From: Imperialibacter roseus
GTDB taxonomy: Bacteria > Bacteroidota > Bacteroidia > Cytophagales > Cyclobacteriaceae
DNA: 64,000 bases
Reading direction: 5' to 3'
NCBI RefSeq assembly: GCF_032999765.1
Contig: NZ_CP136051.1
Location: 4,626,417 to 4,690,416 of the forward strand
This document shows positions 24,686 through 34,430 of the stretch, piece by piece (position 1 is the stretch's first letter; every line of letters starts with the position of its first letter). Under the pieces are notes generated by a model that was given only the letters and a program-made list of their open reading frames with translations, searched no databases and had not been told where the DNA came from. Both the position numbers and the translations under genes were made by a program.

Positions 24686-26965
24686 ATGCCTTCTAAGACT
24701 AATCAAATTGTAACGAATGCAGGCCCTTTGGTGGGATTTTGGGAGTGGGATATTCGCAATCGGCAGGAAAATATAAGTAAGAGTCTTGCTGAAGCGTTCT
24801 CCTTACAACACCCCTTTAGCCGGGAAGAGGGGGCGTTTTGGAAAACGATACTTTCGGTTATTGATTTTCAGTCGTTTATTGAACTGCGGGCAGACGCCAG
24901 TCGAAAAAAGCAGGCCGATATAATATCTACAGTGCTTCAGGGCATCACGGCGCTGGGGGAAGTTGCTACTCTCGAAATTCAAATGGAGACAGTGGCCTGG
25001 AACGACTCAGGAGAAGCTGAAAAAGTGATCGGCTATGTAGCGATTAACAAGCCTGGCCTCAGTAGTGCAAGCAATCGGTTGCTCAGGAAGCTTACAGAAC
25101 ATGTCCCCGGAGTCGTTTATCAATACCAATACCTGGACAACGGCCTCTCGAGGTTTCCTTACGCCAGTGATGGGCTTTGGGATATTTTTGAACATACTCC
25201 CGAGGAAGTAAGGGCTGATGCAGCCTCCGTGTTTGACAGAATACACGCTGAGGATCTCGACGAGTTCATTCAGTCGATGCTCAATTCATACACAAGCCTA
25301 AACCCCTGGAAAATGAATTTCAGGGTGGTGCTACCCTCAAAAGGTGAAAGGTGGATCGGTGGAAGCGCCAGGCCAGAGCAGCAACCTGACGACAGCGTAA
25401 TTTGGCACGGGTACATGGCCGACGTAACCCACCAAAAGAAAATAGAGCAAGAGCTAGTCAAGACAAATAAGGATCTTCAGGGTATTCTAAATGCAGGTAG
25501 CCAAATATCAATCATCGGCACACGAGTTAACGGCCTCATATCACATTTTAGCAAGGGCTCTGAGAACTTACTGGGGTATAAAGCCGACGAGGTGGTGGAC
25601 AAAGAAAATCTGACCATCTTCCATGTGAGGGAAGAAATTAAATTGCGTGAGAAGCAATTAACAGCTCGACTAGGAAAAGAGGTGGAAGGCTTCGATGCGA
25701 TTGTAGAAATGGCCAGAAAGGGAAAACACGACACCCGGGAATGGACCTACTCAAGAAAGGACGGCACCACTTTTCCGGTGCAACTTGTTGTAACGGCCAT
25801 TACCGACGAACACAGCAAAATAGTTGGGTTTTTGTGTGTTGCCACCGACATCAGTCAGATGACGAAAGCCAGGCTGGCATTGGCTGAAAGTGAGGAGAGG
25901 TGGCAGTTTGCACTTGAAGGAGCAGGCGACGGTGCCTGGGATTGGGACTTGGCAAAGGGTTCCATTTTCATTTCGCCAAAATCTAAGAAAATGCTGGGAT
26001 ACGCTAGTCACGAGGTGAGAAATGCTCCGGAAGGCTGGGCCAAACTGATCCACGCCGATGATGTTCCAACGTATCAAAAGAACCTGGACGAGCACCTGCA
26101 GGGGAAGGCAGAAATCTACTCCACTGAGTACCGGGTGCTGTGCAAAAACGGAGAGTACAAGTGGGTGCTTGACAGGGGAAAAGTGACCAGAAGAGACGAA
26201 AATGGCAGGCCTTTGAGAATCATCGGTACGCACTCCGATATTTCCCAGGCCAAAGAGAAAGAAAAAGCATTAAAAAGCACAATTGACATAATTGGTGAGC
26301 AAAACAGAAGATTGCTCAATTTTGCGCATATCGTATCTCACAATCTCAGGTCACATTCGGGCAACTTTGAAATGATGTTCAAGATGTACGATGTTGCTGA
26401 AGATGACGACGAGCGGAAGGAAATGCTTGCCCATATCAGAACGATATCGGAAAAATTAAGCGAAACCATCCACCACCTCAACGAAGTGGTGATGGTTCAA
26501 ACCTCCATCGACCTTCAACGGCAAAACATCAACCTGTACAGCTTTGCGGAGAAAACAAGAGAGGTATTGACGGCAAACATTTCCTCAAAAAATGCCCATA
26601 TAGCAAATAACATCCCCAGGGACATAGTAATAAATTACAATGCAGCCTATATGGAGAGCATTCTTTTAAATTTACTCTCTAATGCTGTCAAATACAGCCA
26701 TCCGGATCGTGATCCAGAAGTGCGTCTAACTGCCTACAGTGAAAAAAATTATACTGTTCTGGAGGTAGCCGACAATGGCCTTGGCATCAACCTGCATCTC
26801 CACAGAGACAAGCTTTTTGGTATGTACAAAACGTTCCATCCCAACAAAGATGCCAAGGGAATTGGTCTCTTCATTACCCGCAACCAGATCGAGGCGATGG
26901 GTGGAAAAATAGCGGTAGAAAGTGAAGAAAATAGGGGCTCAGTTTTTAAAGTCTACTTCCTGTAG
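24686..26965 (+). CDS. multi-PAS sensor histidine kinase
   Basis: 759 residues, no obvious membrane helix. After a PAS-like N-terminal segment come PAS domains at about 130-255 (GVVYQYQYLDNGLSRFPYAS), 265-400 (HFSKGSENLLGYKADEVV) and 405-525 (AGDGAWDWDLAKGSIFISPK). The kinase core has the H box LLNFAHIVSHNLRSHSGNF, N box LLNLLSNAVKYSHPD, G1 VADNGLGINL and G2 GIGLFITRNQIEAMGGKI. No receiver domain is attached and no response regulator gene is adjacent, so the partner lies elsewhere. Likely senses a cytosolic redox or ligand signal. Confidence 0.93.
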   Translation: MPSKTNQIVTNAGPLVGFWEWDIRNRQENISKSLAEAFSLQHPFSREEGAFWKTILSVIDFQSFIELRADASRKKQADIISTVLQGITALGEVATLEIQMETVAWNDSGEAEKVIGYVAINKPGLSSASNRLLRKLTEHVPGVVYQYQYLDNGLSRFPYASDGLWDIFEHTPEEVRADAASVFDRIHAEDLDEFIQSMLNSYTSLNPWKMNFRVVLPSKGERWIGGSARPEQQPDDSVIWHGYMADVTHQKKIEQELVKTNKDLQGILNAGSQISIIGTRVNGLISHFSKGSENLLGYKADEVVDKENLTIFHVREEIKLREKQLTARLGKEVEGFDAIVEMARKGKHDTREWTYSRKDGTTFPVQLVVTAITDEHSKIVGFLCVATDISQMTKARLALAESEERWQFALEGAGDGAWDWDLAKGSIFISPKSKKMLGYASHEVRNAPEGWAKLIHADDVPTYQKNLDEHLQGKAEIYSTEYRVLCKNGEYKWVLDRGKVTRRDENGRPLRIIGTHSDISQAKEKEKALKSTIDIIGEQNRRLLNFAHIVSHNLRSHSGNFEMMFKMYDVAEDDDERKEMLAHIRTISEKLSETIHHLNEVVMVQTSIDLQRQNINLYSFAEKTREVLTANISSKNAHIANNIPRDIVINYNAAYMESILLNLLSNAVKYSHPDRDPEVRLTAYSEKNYTVLEVADNGLGINLHLHRDKLFGMYKTFHPNKDAKGIGLFITRNQIEAMGGKIAVESEENRGSVFKVYFL

Positions 26966-27053
26966 CAACACCTCTTCAGTACGCTCAATGCCTCTCAGTA
27001 GTTGCTTATCTACCTGAAAATGATTAACTTCTGTTACATCAAAAAGCACTGCC

Positions 27054-27506
27054 ATGGTAAAGAGCTTCAGAGGTGAAATAGAGGAAAAACCAAAGCGAAG
27101 AGAAATGCACCCCGTGCTGGTGGCCGACTACATGGCTACACGGCTCGTGACTTTCCATCCAGACCAATCCATTTATGAGGTCGTTCACATCCTTCTTGCC
27201 AGGAAAATATCCGGTGGGCCGGTTGTTAATGCCGAAAATGAGCTGGTAGGTGTGATTTCCGAAGGAGACTGCCTGAAGGAGGTGGTCAGGGGAAAGTATC
27301 ACGACATGCCCGTGCTGTCAGGAAAGGTTGCCGATCACATGGCGAAAGATGTGGTAAGTATTGGCCCTGCAATGACCATTTTTGACGTGGCCAAGCTGTT
27401 TCTCGAACGTCGGCTGCGTAGATTTCCGGTAGTGCTCGAAGGGAAGCTTGTGGGGCAAATCAGCCAGAAAGATGTGATGAAAGCCGTTTTGAAAATCAAA
27501 GGCTAA
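27054..27506 (+). CDS. CBS-domain-pair protein
   Basis: 150 residues. Two CBS motifs: DYMATRLVTFHPDQSIYEVV ... GGPVVNAENELVGVISEGD and DHMAKDVVSIGPAMTIFDVA ... RFPVVLEGKLVGQISQKDV. CBS pairs bind adenine nucleotides or S-adenosyl ligands and regulate enzymes, channels and transporters. It overlaps tail to tail by 4 bases with the 123-residue gene of the cotransporter operon, so it may regulate that transporter; this is inference from position. Confidence 0.9.
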   Translation: MVKSFRGEIEEKPKRREMHPVLVADYMATRLVTFHPDQSIYEVVHILLARKISGGPVVNAENELVGVISEGDCLKEVVRGKYHDMPVLSGKVADHMAKDVVSIGPAMTIFDVAKLFLERRLRRFPVVLEGKLVGQISQKDVMKAVLKIKG

Positions 27507-27874
27507 GTGGCCTGCGTTTGCGCTACACCAGCGCCTTTAATGTTTTCTATCGCCAGCAGTTTATTTAAGAGGCCATCTGCGTTGGCTGCGATAGCATAGT
27601 AGGAAATCTCCATTTCAACCAGACCACCTGTGGGCTCGCCTATCGCAAAGGCGATACCCTTTGTTGGTATTGTCCACATGTCGTTAAGCACTGCTTGTTT
27701 TACATGTCGTTTAATCAGGTGCTCTCCGACGCCAACTGTTAGCCGAATGTCTATTCTGTGCTGCTGAATCCCCTTTAATGCATGTCCTTCCGCCTGCCGC
27801 TTCTTTAGCGACAGCCGTTTTTTTATTTCATCGATCACACCACTCAACTTGCCGGTTAGGTTTGGGGCTTTCAT
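27503..27874 (-). CDS. uncharacterised protein coupled to the cotransporter-ATPase gene
   Basis: 123 residues, soluble, starting MKAPNLTGKLSGVIDEIKKR. A basic helix is followed by an alternating region (IDIRLTVGVGEHLIKRHVKQ, EMEISYYAIAANADGLLNKL). No family recognised. Its ATG overlaps the stop of the 1674-residue gene (ATGA), which implies translational coupling and stoichiometric production. That makes it a candidate subunit or regulator of the cotransporter-ATPase; nothing in the sequence proves it. Confidence 0.6.
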   Translation of the reverse strand: MKAPNLTGKLSGVIDEIKKRLSLKKRQAEGHALKGIQQHRIDIRLTVGVGEHLIKRHVKQAVLNDMWTIPTKGIAFAIGEPTGGLVEMEISYYAIAANADGLLNKLLAIENIKGAGVAQTQAT

Positions 27875-30800
27875 AGCAAGTCTCGTTCTTTAAAATGGCG
27901 TATTATAAATGGCAGCAGATAGGGATCAATCATGTAAATACCGGTCGCCTTTTCCACAATTGCACCGGAGCGGATCAAAGCCAAAAGCACCTTACTGATG
28001 TAAACACTGTCCCAGCCAGTTATCCGACTGATCTTATCTGCGTCGAGTCTCTTGTGAAGGACAAACTGGCTGAGTATCATCACCCATTCTTCATCAAGCT
28101 CTTTCAGGAAAGTAAGTGAAAGTTTTGGCGGAGCAGCTATTTCAATTTGATTATGAGAAACGTTAGAAATATTTGTCAGCCAGCCATTAAGAGCAGTACC
28201 CGGATTGCCACCACTGTAGTCAAAATATTTATTAAAAAGCCTGGCCAGCTCAATCTCACTTATATCCTTCTCACTTTCTCCGACCGACAAGCTAAGCCCA
28301 CTTGATTTATGGCGCTTCATTATCACGTCTTTAATCATTTCAGCATCAAATGCGTCCATATTAATGATCTCAATAAACTTTTGAGAAAACCCTGTCATTT
28401 CGTCGATTAATTTAAAGGCATGCGGGTTCACATTAACAACGAAAAGGCACCTTGAGCTGAACTCATCAATCAGGTCGCCAATTGCTTCCACTATCCTCAT
28501 TCCATTGGCCTGCCGCTCCCAAAAAAGCTCGAGGTCGTTGATGGAAATAATGCTTCCCGGAGGAAGCTGCGCTAAAATCTCCTTCGTGCTTCCCTGCATC
28601 AGCGTTGCCTTGCGAAGCGATTTTTCAAATTCAGCTATATCCAGAGTGCCCTGCAACGGTGGAAAAACAGCATAAAAGTTCTTCTCATTGCCTAAGCTGC
28701 TCACTGCATATTTTGTAAATGCAGTCTTGCCTTCGTTTCTTTCGCCAATGACAAGAATCCCTCCCAGGTAGCCTGTTCTGTGCCTGGAAACAGCTTTCTT
28801 AAAAATAGCCTCCTCCCGGGGGCGTGGCACCCAAAAATCTCTGCCAATACTCGACCTGCCATTGAAAAGGCTCACATAGTAACCCGGCAACTCCCTTAAA
28901 ACCTTCTCCTGTGGGCTCACTTTCTCCTTCAGGTCCAGCAGGCGACCGGATAGTGAATGAATTTCCTGCCTATTGGAAAGCTTTCTGGCAAAAAGCAGCC
29001 CCTCACTCCTGCTGTACAAAAGCTTACTAACCGACTTAGATGCCAACTGAACTACTTGCTGCCACGACCTGGAAATAAGCTGAGCCACCTTCCGGCTCTT
29101 TATACTCTTGAAACCATAGCCAAAAGCTGACGCTGCCTCCTCTATCTTATACGATTTTAAGGGCTCAAATGCATCGTCAAAACTCTTTTTAGATTCCGAC
29201 ACAAACCGCTGAACCACGTTATCAATTTCCTTTTTTTCCTGGTCAGCCTTCAGCGAAAACTCTTTTAAAATATCTTCAATTGAAAGATCGGCGCTGGAAG
29301 TTTCGGCATTGTCTAATTTAAACCTGAGCAAATTGCCAGCTTCCTTTATAGCATATATGCTTCGCTTGATGCCATCTATCGCCCGCTCATGCTGCTCTTC
29401 CAGCGTGGTGATCAGCTTCGTCTTCAGAAAATACTCCGCCATTTTGCTGACGGGTATCTCCACCGACTCGCTCTCCAGTCGAGCAGCTGAGGTTCTTACC
29501 TTCAATACTTCCAACGTCTCTGGCATTTCCGACGCCGTTTCCAGAAACCGTTCCGTAGTATAATCCAGTGTTTCTTTTAGCTCCAATTCCCAGTCAGTTT
29601 CGAGTTCAAACACCACTTCCCTTGAAGATGTAATCGGCATTTTGAGGTACTTGTCAATCTTTTTAATCACTCTGGACTCAATCATGTGGGCAAAGCCATC
29701 ATTGAGTGACCGATGCATAATGCCGATCCTGTTTTTCACCCTGTTGATTTCCTGCTCCATAATGACCTTGTTGAGCATCGTCTTCAGGTCAGAATCAAAA
29801 GATTCTAATAAAGCTTCAATTCCCTCAGTTTTAGCTTTGATATATTGGGCGGAGGAAGACCGCCTCCAGGATTCCTTCATTGGAAAAAGTAACTCCAACG
29901 AATGACTCATGAGCTGAAGGTTTTGGACATGCTCCAGCAAAAGCCTCCCTTCAAACAGCGTTTCTTCCCGCTTTTGTCCTTCCAGAAGTTTGTTCAACTT
30001 CTCTATCTCGGCACGAATTGTGGCCGCCCACTTACTCTCTTCTTCATCAAATATGGTGGTGGCAGTGTTAATCACACTTCGGCAGTCGGAATAGAAGCCA
30101 AAAACGCTATCAGTGTGCTTTGCCAGGTACCCGGAAAGGAATGAAAGTCTGCCTCCCCATTGAAAATACCCCGCCAGCGCTCTGAATACCACATTATGTG
30201 TAAGTGGGTAGCCAGTTACGAAGTGAACGGCTCTCCTGAACCCTTTGTAAAAAGAGGCTCCCGCTGTAGAGGCAGGCGCTTCTGCAAAAGCTTCCTTTGA
30301 ATAGCTTACAGGCAGTGTTTTAGGATAGAGTTTGTAATCTTCCTCTAAGCGTTCCAAATATTCTGTGGTCGCCTCTCTGAGCATAGATACCTGTTCAGGA
30401 ACGAGCTCTTGAAAGACCTTTTCGCTAAACAAATGGCTAAGACGGTACGAGGTTTCATTACGAAGCTTATCCAGCGCCTTTGCCTTTTTATACGACTCCT
30501 TAATCTTTCTTATGTCAGCCAGTTCCTTCTCGATAGTCTTCAATAGTGTTTGAAGCTCACCAAGAATAAGCCTGTGGTTCTCAAATGACCTTCTAAACCC
30601 TTTCGCAAAAAGGAGCTTCTGAAGTCTCCGCCCGTTTTGGTCTATTCTGTAGATGTTAACAGTCACTTCAGGGAACCTGGAGGGCTGAACCGTTGGAATT
30701 GCCTTCAATAAGCCACTGGAATCTGGAGATGGCACGTCCTTTACCTTCTCCGCTATTTCAAAGCTTTCAAAATAACCCGATGAGCTTACAACCATCGTGG

Positions 30801-32895
30801 TGCCAAGCTCGTTGAGGAGCTCATTGACACCATCATAGTACAGGTCGATCTGATCCAATGTCCCACCATCAAGTCCCAGCATTACCAAATCAGTCTCCGC
30901 CGACTCTCTTGCTATAATTTTTTTGTTGTCTCCCTCACCTTTGATTACCCGCACAGTCACGTCAAGCCTGGCGCTTTCGAGAATGGCCCTTGCCTCTTTA
31001 TAAATACCTTCATGGTTGCCGCCTGACTCATCAATAATCAGCAACCTGACCCTGGCCAGTTTCCACAGGCTGGAAGCTACCAGGTTTCTAACCAACGCCA
31101 GCGAAAAACTCAGATTGGGGCCCTTTCCCCCCCACCAAATGTCAATGGTGCTGAGCTGACCAAACTTCCTGTCTTCGTCATAGTCAATAAATATATTGTT
31201 GTACTCACCCCGGCGGAAGCCTCGCAGTGCTTTCGCAAACTGCTCTTTGTTTTTGGGTGCCCGGCTCCAGCCCATCAAAATAGTGTTGGGCTCTACGCCG
31301 GAGAAGCCATACACCCTGCTGATTTCTTCCATGCCAGAGTAGATGTCTTTGCAGCCAAACTTGTAGGAAAAGTATTCGCTTTTGCTATTGGTAGTGGCCA
31401 GCATCGACTCTGCCTTCGATAGGTTTTTTTCATCGGTTTCGAACAGCTCAAAAGCTGACAGAATACCCAGGTTGCCAGCAATAGCCTTTCCCATTTCAGC
31501 GATGTGCTGCCGCTTGTCGGGGCTGCCGCTAAACATGATGATATTGGGTCGCCAGTTTCTGGTGTGAGTCTTTTCCTTTTTAAGCCGGGTAAGGCCTGTT
31601 TTAACCAGAGAAGCCCACACTCCGTTCCAGGCATCCCCTGAGTTCAACGTTAGCTGTCTTCTTTTGAGGAATAAAAACAACAAGCCGAGGATGAGCACAG
31701 CTGCCACCATAGCGACGAAATCGAGCTGAATCATGACAAGCACACAGGCGAGAGCACCCAGCAGGCTGATCCAGCCGGACACCTTGAACTCAGGCCGGAA
31801 ATCGGAACTGGTCCACGACTCAAAAGCCGCACTGACATTGAGAAACCCGTAGGTGGTGATGAAGAAGATGGACACCACCCGGGCAATCACATCGAGTTCT
31901 CCGATCAGAATACCCGCCTCAGCAATCAGAAAAGTAAGCAACAAAGCATTGCGGGGCTCATTGGCTTTGCCATACCCTTTTCCAAAAAACCGGGGTGTGA
32001 TTTTATCAGATGATGTGGCTTGCAGAATGCGGGGGGCTCCAAGGATGCTGCCAAGTGCTGACGAAAGTGTTGCTCCCCAAATGCCGGCAATCACCAGCTC
32101 AGGAACCCATGAGATATTCAACAGCACGTTTGGGTCAGTAGCCAGCACGCCTGCGTCTACTGTAAAGTATAGGTAGCATGCAAACCCGACGTAAACGATA
32201 AATCCAACCACTATCGCCAGAATAGACCCGGTTGGAATCGATTTTTTAGGATCCTTCAAATCACCAGACATTGATACACCGGCCTCAAACCCCGTAACCG
32301 CCGGGAAAAATATACCAAACAACACCATTACTGACACAGTGGAGGAAGAGATGCCCTTAGTCACATCGGATGGCCCAAGGTCGTGTGTGCCCAGAAAGAT
32401 GGAGGCCAGGGATAACACAATGGCCGCCATAATAAAATACTGGGTTTTGATGGCCATGGAGGTGCTAATGAAAGTAAGCGTAGTTACTGCCAGCAGCACA
32501 ATACTACCAGTTATCCTTATATTGTTCACAGAGCCTTCGTAGCCCCAATAGCTGAGGAAGCTTTCAGAAAACCCGATGAGATACAAGCTGACGCTAAAAG
32601 AAAGCCCTACAAACAATGCCAGCCCAAGTGTTCCTCCTATGGGTAGACCCAGGCTGCGGCTGATCATGTAGTAAGTGCCGCCGGCTTCCACCTTTTTGTC
32701 TGTAGCAATGGATGATACGCTAAGACCTGTTGTCACGGAAATGATATGAGCAACCAAAATGATCCCCAGCGTAGTCAATAACCCCACCTCGCCGACAATC
32801 ATTGGCAGCCTTAGGTACATGATCACCCCAAGGATGGTAAGAATGGATGGCGTGAAGACTCCCCCGAAAGTCCCGAACTTATTACTCTTCGACAT
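27871..32895 (-). CDS. cation-chloride-cotransporter-like (SLC12/APC) permease fused to P-loop ATPase and winged helix
   Basis: 1674 residues. Residues 1-430: APC-superfamily permease with about 12 helices, SLC12-like (FGGVFTPSILTILGVIMYLR, VEAGGTYYMISRSLG, GFEAGVSMSGDLKDPKKSIP). About 460-720: SLC12-type soluble domain (NWRPNIIMFSGSPDKR). About 760-1350: long charged helical, coiled-coil-like region. About 1370-1570: P-loop ATPase with Walker A GERNEGKT (about 1385), Walker B-like SIISINDLELF (about 1450) and SGGNPGTALNGW. About 1590-1674: winged-helix-like end (DADKISRITGWDSVYISKVL). Known SLC12-type carriers lack such an ATPase. Single frame, no stop, no sign of assembly error. Probably a gated K/Na/Cl or amino acid carrier. 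Confidence 0.85.
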   Translation of the reverse strand: MSKSNKFGTFGGVFTPSILTILGVIMYLRLPMIVGEVGLLTTLGIILVAHIISVTTGLSVSSIATDKKVEAGGTYYMISRSLGLPIGGTLGLALFVGLSFSVSLYLIGFSESFLSYWGYEGSVNNIRITGSIVLLAVTTLTFISTSMAIKTQYFIMAAIVLSLASIFLGTHDLGPSDVTKGISSSTVSVMVLFGIFFPAVTGFEAGVSMSGDLKDPKKSIPTGSILAIVVGFIVYVGFACYLYFTVDAGVLATDPNVLLNISWVPELVIAGIWGATLSSALGSILGAPRILQATSSDKITPRFFGKGYGKANEPRNALLLTFLIAEAGILIGELDVIARVVSIFFITTYGFLNVSAAFESWTSSDFRPEFKVSGWISLLGALACVLVMIQLDFVAMVAAVLILGLLFLFLKRRQLTLNSGDAWNGVWASLVKTGLTRLKKEKTHTRNWRPNIIMFSGSPDKRQHIAEMGKAIAGNLGILSAFELFETDEKNLSKAESMLATTNSKSEYFSYKFGCKDIYSGMEEISRVYGFSGVEPNTILMGWSRAPKNKEQFAKALRGFRRGEYNNIFIDYDEDRKFGQLSTIDIWWGGKGPNLSFSLALVRNLVASSLWKLARVRLLIIDESGGNHEGIYKEARAILESARLDVTVRVIKGEGDNKKIIARESAETDLVMLGLDGGTLDQIDLYYDGVNELLNELGTTMVVSSSGYFESFEIAEKVKDVPSPDSSGLLKAIPTVQPSRFPEVTVNIYRIDQNGRRLQKLLFAKGFRRSFENHRLILGELQTLLKTIEKELADIRKIKESYKKAKALDKLRNETSYRLSHLFSEKVFQELVPEQVSMLREATTEYLERLEEDYKLYPKTLPVSYSKEAFAEAPASTAGASFYKGFRRAVHFVTGYPLTHNVVFRALAGYFQWGGRLSFLSGYLAKHTDSVFGFYSDCRSVINTATTIFDEEESKWAATIRAEIEKLNKLLEGQKREETLFEGRLLLEHVQNLQLMSHSLELLFPMKESWRRSSSAQYIKAKTEGIEALLESFDSDLKTMLNKVIMEQEINRVKNRIGIMHRSLNDGFAHMIESRVIKKIDKYLKMPITSSREVVFELETDWELELKETLDYTTERFLETASEMPETLEVLKVRTSAARLESESVEIPVSKMAEYFLKTKLITTLEEQHERAIDGIKRSIYAIKEAGNLLRFKLDNAETSSADLSIEDILKEFSLKADQEKKEIDNVVQRFVSESKKSFDDAFEPLKSYKIEEAASAFGYGFKSIKSRKVAQLISRSWQQVVQLASKSVSKLLYSRSEGLLFARKLSNRQEIHSLSGRLLDLKEKVSPQEKVLRELPGYYVSLFNGRSSIGRDFWVPRPREEAIFKKAVSRHRTGYLGGILVIGERNEGKTAFTKYAVSSLGNEKNFYAVFPPLQGTLDIAEFEKSLRKATLMQGSTKEILAQLPPGSIISINDLELFWERQANGMRIVEAIGDLIDEFSSRCLFVVNVNPHAFKLIDEMTGFSQKFIEIINMDAFDAEMIKDVIMKRHKSSGLSLSVGESEKDISEIELARLFNKYFDYSGGNPGTALNGWLTNISNVSHNQIEIAAPPKLSLTFLKELDEEWVMILSQFVLHKRLDADKISRITGWDSVYISKVLLALIRSGAIVEKATGIYMIDPYLLPFIIRHFKERDLL

Positions 32896-33015
32896 TGATC
32901 ATCTAATTTAATGCTAGTTAAGAATTGAAACTGCTATTTTCGTACTTAACAGGAGTTTTTGCTTTCAGTTAAAAGTAATTCTCTTTGTAGTATATCTCAA
33001 ATTTAACATCCAGGT

Positions 33016-34281
33016 ATGGACATGCTAAATGCCTATAGCGAAACTATCGCTATTTCGATCATCATCATTGCTTCTTACTTTTTTAATCAATTCTCGAAGA
33101 AAACCAATATACCAAGTGTATTGCTCCTAATTGGCTTGGGTGTTGGCCTTCAGGAGCTTTTAAACTTCTACGACATCAACCTGGAAAGGGGTATTATGGA
33201 GGCACTGGAGCTATTGGGCGTGGTTGGCCTTATCATGATTGTGCTCGAAGCTGCCCTCGATTTGAAGCTTACGAAAGAAAAAAAGCCCCTTCTGATAAAA
33301 TCTTTTTTAGTGGCATTGTTGTCGCTCATTGCTACGTCCATTGGTATTGCCTACCTCCTCAAGTATTTTTTCTTCAACGATTTCTACACGGCACTGATAT
33401 ACGCTGTACCCCTTTCAATCCTCAGCAGTGCTATCATCATTCCCAGCGTTGGCAACCTGTCGAGCTCCAAAAAGGAGTTTATGATTTATGAAAGCACCTT
33501 TTCAGATATCCTGGGGATCATGTTTTTTTACTTTTTGCTCGGTAGTGCCGAAACCACCACCACATCCGGAGTGGTGTGGGAGGTGTCGAGCAGCATCCTG
33601 ATTACTATCGCCCTTTCTATCATTATCAGTTACTCACTGGTGCTTCTGCTACAAAAGCTAACGACCAAAGTAAAACTGTTCTTTCTCATAGCTGTTTTGG
33701 TGCTCTTGTATTCAACCGGCAAAATGTTTCACCTCTCCTCCCTTCTCATCATTATGGTATTCGGCCTTGTGTTGAGCAATCACACCATTTTCTTTAGGGG
33801 CAAGCTGAAAAAGCTGATCGATGAAACAGCCCTGAAACATATACTGGAAGACTTCCATGTGGTGACAATGGAGTCGGCCTTTGTGGTGAGAACTTTCTTT
33901 TTTGTCATTTTCGGAATGACACTGGATTTCTCAGGCCTTACCGACGTGTTGGCACTCGTCACTTCCCTTACCATTTTAGTGCTGACTTATGTGGTAAGGT
34001 ACATTTTACTGAAGTCGATTGTTGTCAAAAATATCAGCCCTCAAATTTGGATTGCCCCCAGAGGTTTAATCACCGTTCTTTTATTTTTTTCCATTCCTGA
34101 CGAATGGAAAAATGACGCCTTCAGTGATGCCATTCTTTTGATAGTTATCATTGCAACAAGTGTTTTTATGACACTCGGGCTTGTTTTCAAGAAGCAGGAC
34201 TTTGAGGACAAAAATGAGCTTGAATTCACTGATTGGGACAAGCTTGACAAAGAAATAGAAGCTCTCTCGAAAACAAAGTGA
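33016..34281 (+). CDS. CPA-family cation:proton antiporter
   Basis: 421 residues, about 12 membrane helices. The N-terminus FFNQFSKKTNIPSVLLLIGL and the paired segments EFMIYESTFSDILGIMFFYF (carboxylates in a membrane helix) and FVVRTFFFVIFGMTLDFSGL fit Na+/H+ or K+/H+ exchangers of the CPA type. The acidic C-terminal tail (FEDKNELEFTDWDKLDKEIE) is cytosolic. It is divergent from the cotransporter-ATPase gene with a 120-base shared promoter region, so both may respond to ionic stress. Ion specificity is not determined. Confidence 0.88.
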   Translation: MDMLNAYSETIAISIIIIASYFFNQFSKKTNIPSVLLLIGLGVGLQELLNFYDINLERGIMEALELLGVVGLIMIVLEAALDLKLTKEKKPLLIKSFLVALLSLIATSIGIAYLLKYFFFNDFYTALIYAVPLSILSSAIIIPSVGNLSSSKKEFMIYESTFSDILGIMFFYFLLGSAETTTTSGVVWEVSSSILITIALSIIISYSLVLLLQKLTTKVKLFFLIAVLVLLYSTGKMFHLSSLLIIMVFGLVLSNHTIFFRGKLKKLIDETALKHILEDFHVVTMESAFVVRTFFFVIFGMTLDFSGLTDVLALVTSLTILVLTYVVRYILLKSIVVKNISPQIWIAPRGLITVLLFFSIPDEWKNDAFSDAILLIVIIATSVFMTLGLVFKKQDFEDKNELEFTDWDKLDKEIEALSKTK

Positions 34282-34363
34282 GCCTTTCGTTGCTTTTTAT
34301 TGCTGAGCAGCAGGAAGTTCCTGATAAACAGCTGGTTTTAATGTCCTTTCAGTAAATTATTTT

Positions 34364-34376
34364 GTTGGTAACCAAC
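34364..34376. promoter_or_regulatory. palindrome gttggtaaccaac, candidate operator
   Basis: Six-base arms gttggt and accaac around one base, 54 bases before the start of the outer-membrane protein gene at 34431. tttg precedes it directly and tataat follows at about 34381, so it may overlap a promoter. Regulator unknown. Confidence 0.35.
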
Positions 34377-34430
34377 ACATATAATGTTCACCTTTTGTAC
34401 TAACATTGCGCAAAAAAACGACCCACCCTA

